DNA of 64,000 nt from the NCBI GenBank assembly GCA_030737835.1, contig CM060856.1:2948952-3012951 (forward strand), written 5' to 3'. The notes beneath the pieces were generated by a model that had not been told where the DNA came from, did not search any database, and saw only the letters and a list, made by a program, of their open reading frames with translations. This document shows, piece by piece, positions 62,444-64,000 of the stretch. The translations under genes were made by a program, and so were the position numbers. Every line of letters starts with the position of its first letter. The first letter of the stretch is position 1. The stretch comes from Acorus gramineus. Lineage: Eukaryota; Streptophyta; Magnoliopsida; Acorales; Acoraceae.

Positions 62444-64000
62444 TGGTTTAGTGTGAGAGAGATCAGGTCGATCTCCTTTTGACTGTAAATTGTAACTTTT
62501 TATCCTTTTTTTTGTTCAACTTTGAGGAGAGGTTGTTGGAGGCTGTAGATTGTATATAAAGCAAAATTGCCAGATGTATTTAGTTGAATCATCCTACTTT
62601 ATGTACCGTATTGAAAATATGAGATTCCGATCTGAATGTGCACCTGAACGTGTAAAAATTATCTGAAGTATTTATCCAAAAGGTCGCACATGCCCACCAC
62701 TCTCTCTCTTTCTGTCCTTGTATCCCACCGCATATCTCCTGGCTGCCTCCACCCTCTTCCGGCCACCTCCGACATCCTCAACCAACACCATAGCCTCCCA
62801 CCACCGCCCTTCCTCCTCTCTCTCAGTCACGCACCAAGGCGGCCGTCCCCGAGACCTGATAAATATATAATATCAGCTATCTAAAATGAGGTCAATAAAG
62901 ACTCTACACAACATCCAAGGCAACAACGCAATTTCAAGTGAAAGTTGACATAATATAAATATATACATATAGCGGAAGCTAAATGGCTAAGTCTGTAACT
63001 CAAAACATATTATAGACCAGATTTACATAATCAACTGTCCTGTGAGAGCCAAATATATATATCAAAAGACATCTATACACGGGTATCAATACATACAAGG
63101 AAAAAGGGGGATGCTGATGACCTCTCGCTCGCAAAACCCAAAACACGGACGCTACACTGACTCTGGTACTGCGCCTAAGGGAGCTCCTCCTTTAGATCCG
63201 GCTCAACGCCAACTGAAGGAAAACAAATGCGAGGGGTGAGCCACACGCTCAGTGAATGGTACAATTAATGCAACACAACGCATATTAACATTCGAAGGAA
63301 TTATGGTCCCAACATATGGAAGCAACTACATAAGCTGGTGGGTCGCGTAACAACTCGAGCCCACCACACCCTCACCCTCACCGGGTGACATAGGACTATT
63401 GGGAGAAAGTCAACTGCTCTACACCGTTTGTCATCTGGTAGCCCTCTCCCGAGTAGCCTCTACATGGTGGCCTCTCATGACAGCTACCTCTACCATATGG
63501 GTGCACCAACAGGCGTCATGAGTAGTGTCTGGGAGCACCTCACAGGACAGCTATAAGCCGGGTAGCTTCAACACAGAGTTGACGGAGGGGAGAACACTTG
63601 ACACACGCGAATATGATCCTCATAGATTTGTCGTCATCGGTCATTTAGACATCGAAAAAGGGTAACGAATTCTCATGAATTCCCTCTAAGGCGCATAACT
63701 CAGATGTGGAAAAAACATAACATTCGTAGTGCCAATGCTATGGTATGACCCCATCAGAGGTCATATATATGCTTAACCTCACGAGGCAAGGTTCATGGTT
63801 TCATATAAGCATATATTAAGTATATAACAAGCACAATAATTACTCATGGGATTTAATCATGCTAGCATCTAAATAAGCATAACCACAAGGTCATAATAAC
63901 CTTTAAGGTGGGCCTATACTCATGCTTCTTCATGGAGAGGCTAAGGATATGCTTAGACAAGATGGGAGCATGTATAAAATCATGGTTAAGCTAGCGTGGG
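62444..64000. other. NAC 3' UTR, then probable repetitive DNA
   Basis: The first 200 bases likely include the NAC 3' UTR. From about 62700 the composition changes. From 62990 to the end the DNA has the look of an LTR or other repeat (GCGAGGGGTGAGCCACACGC, CTCAGTGAATGG), but I found no repeat partner or protein motif within the window. Confidence 0.35.

Overview
The window is nuclear DNA from a flowering plant. The evidence is several plant-specific genes with GT-AG introns: a membrane-anchored NAC transcription factor, isoprenylated heavy-metal-associated (HIPP) proteins, an ILR1-like auxin-conjugate amidohydrolase and a plastid-type lysophosphatidate acyltransferase. An intron-containing elongator tRNA-Met and abundant AT-rich transposon DNA fit this. 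Some coding exons are GC-rich against very AT-rich surroundings, which hints at a monocot, but I cannot name the species.

Layout. 1-5331: degenerate Ty1/copia retrotransposon whose 5' LTR is cut by the window edge. 6697-10146 (+): HIPP gene, 3 exons, with a 1.3-kb foldback element in intron 1. 11917-12413 (-): small HMA-domain gene split by an intron and carrying a one-base frameshift; it converges on the first HIPP. 13430-14030: tandem array of about 190 bp units. 14897-17004: large AT-rich foldback element. 20725-22161 (+): plastid LPAT, 4 exons. 23200-23301: tRNA-derived SINE with an 18-bp target duplication. 26150-31285 (+): second decayed Ty1/copia element with very short LTRs. 32356-35038: two copies of a foldback MITE family. 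35491-36784 (+): HIPP with two HMA domains, 4 exons. 38204-44280 (-): ILR1-like amidohydrolase, 5 exons, with a 4-kb intron that holds a non-autonomous LTR element. 44389-44472 (+): tRNA-Met(CAT). 44490-45916: near-identical 0.72-kb tandem duplication. 49437-50462: TIR element carrying a broken piece of a PIF1-type helicase gene. 51880-53944 and 54696-55997: Mutator-like elements with 9-bp target duplications. 58989-62443 (+): NAC transcription factor with a C-terminal transmembrane segment. From 62500 to the end is probably repetitive DNA.

The host genes do not form a pathway. Three of the seven host genes (protein and tRNA) encode HMA-fold proteins. The rest of the window is a layered record of transposition, including elements nested inside elements. 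All exon boundaries were read by eye from splice signals, reading-frame continuity and family resemblance. No transcript or database evidence was available.
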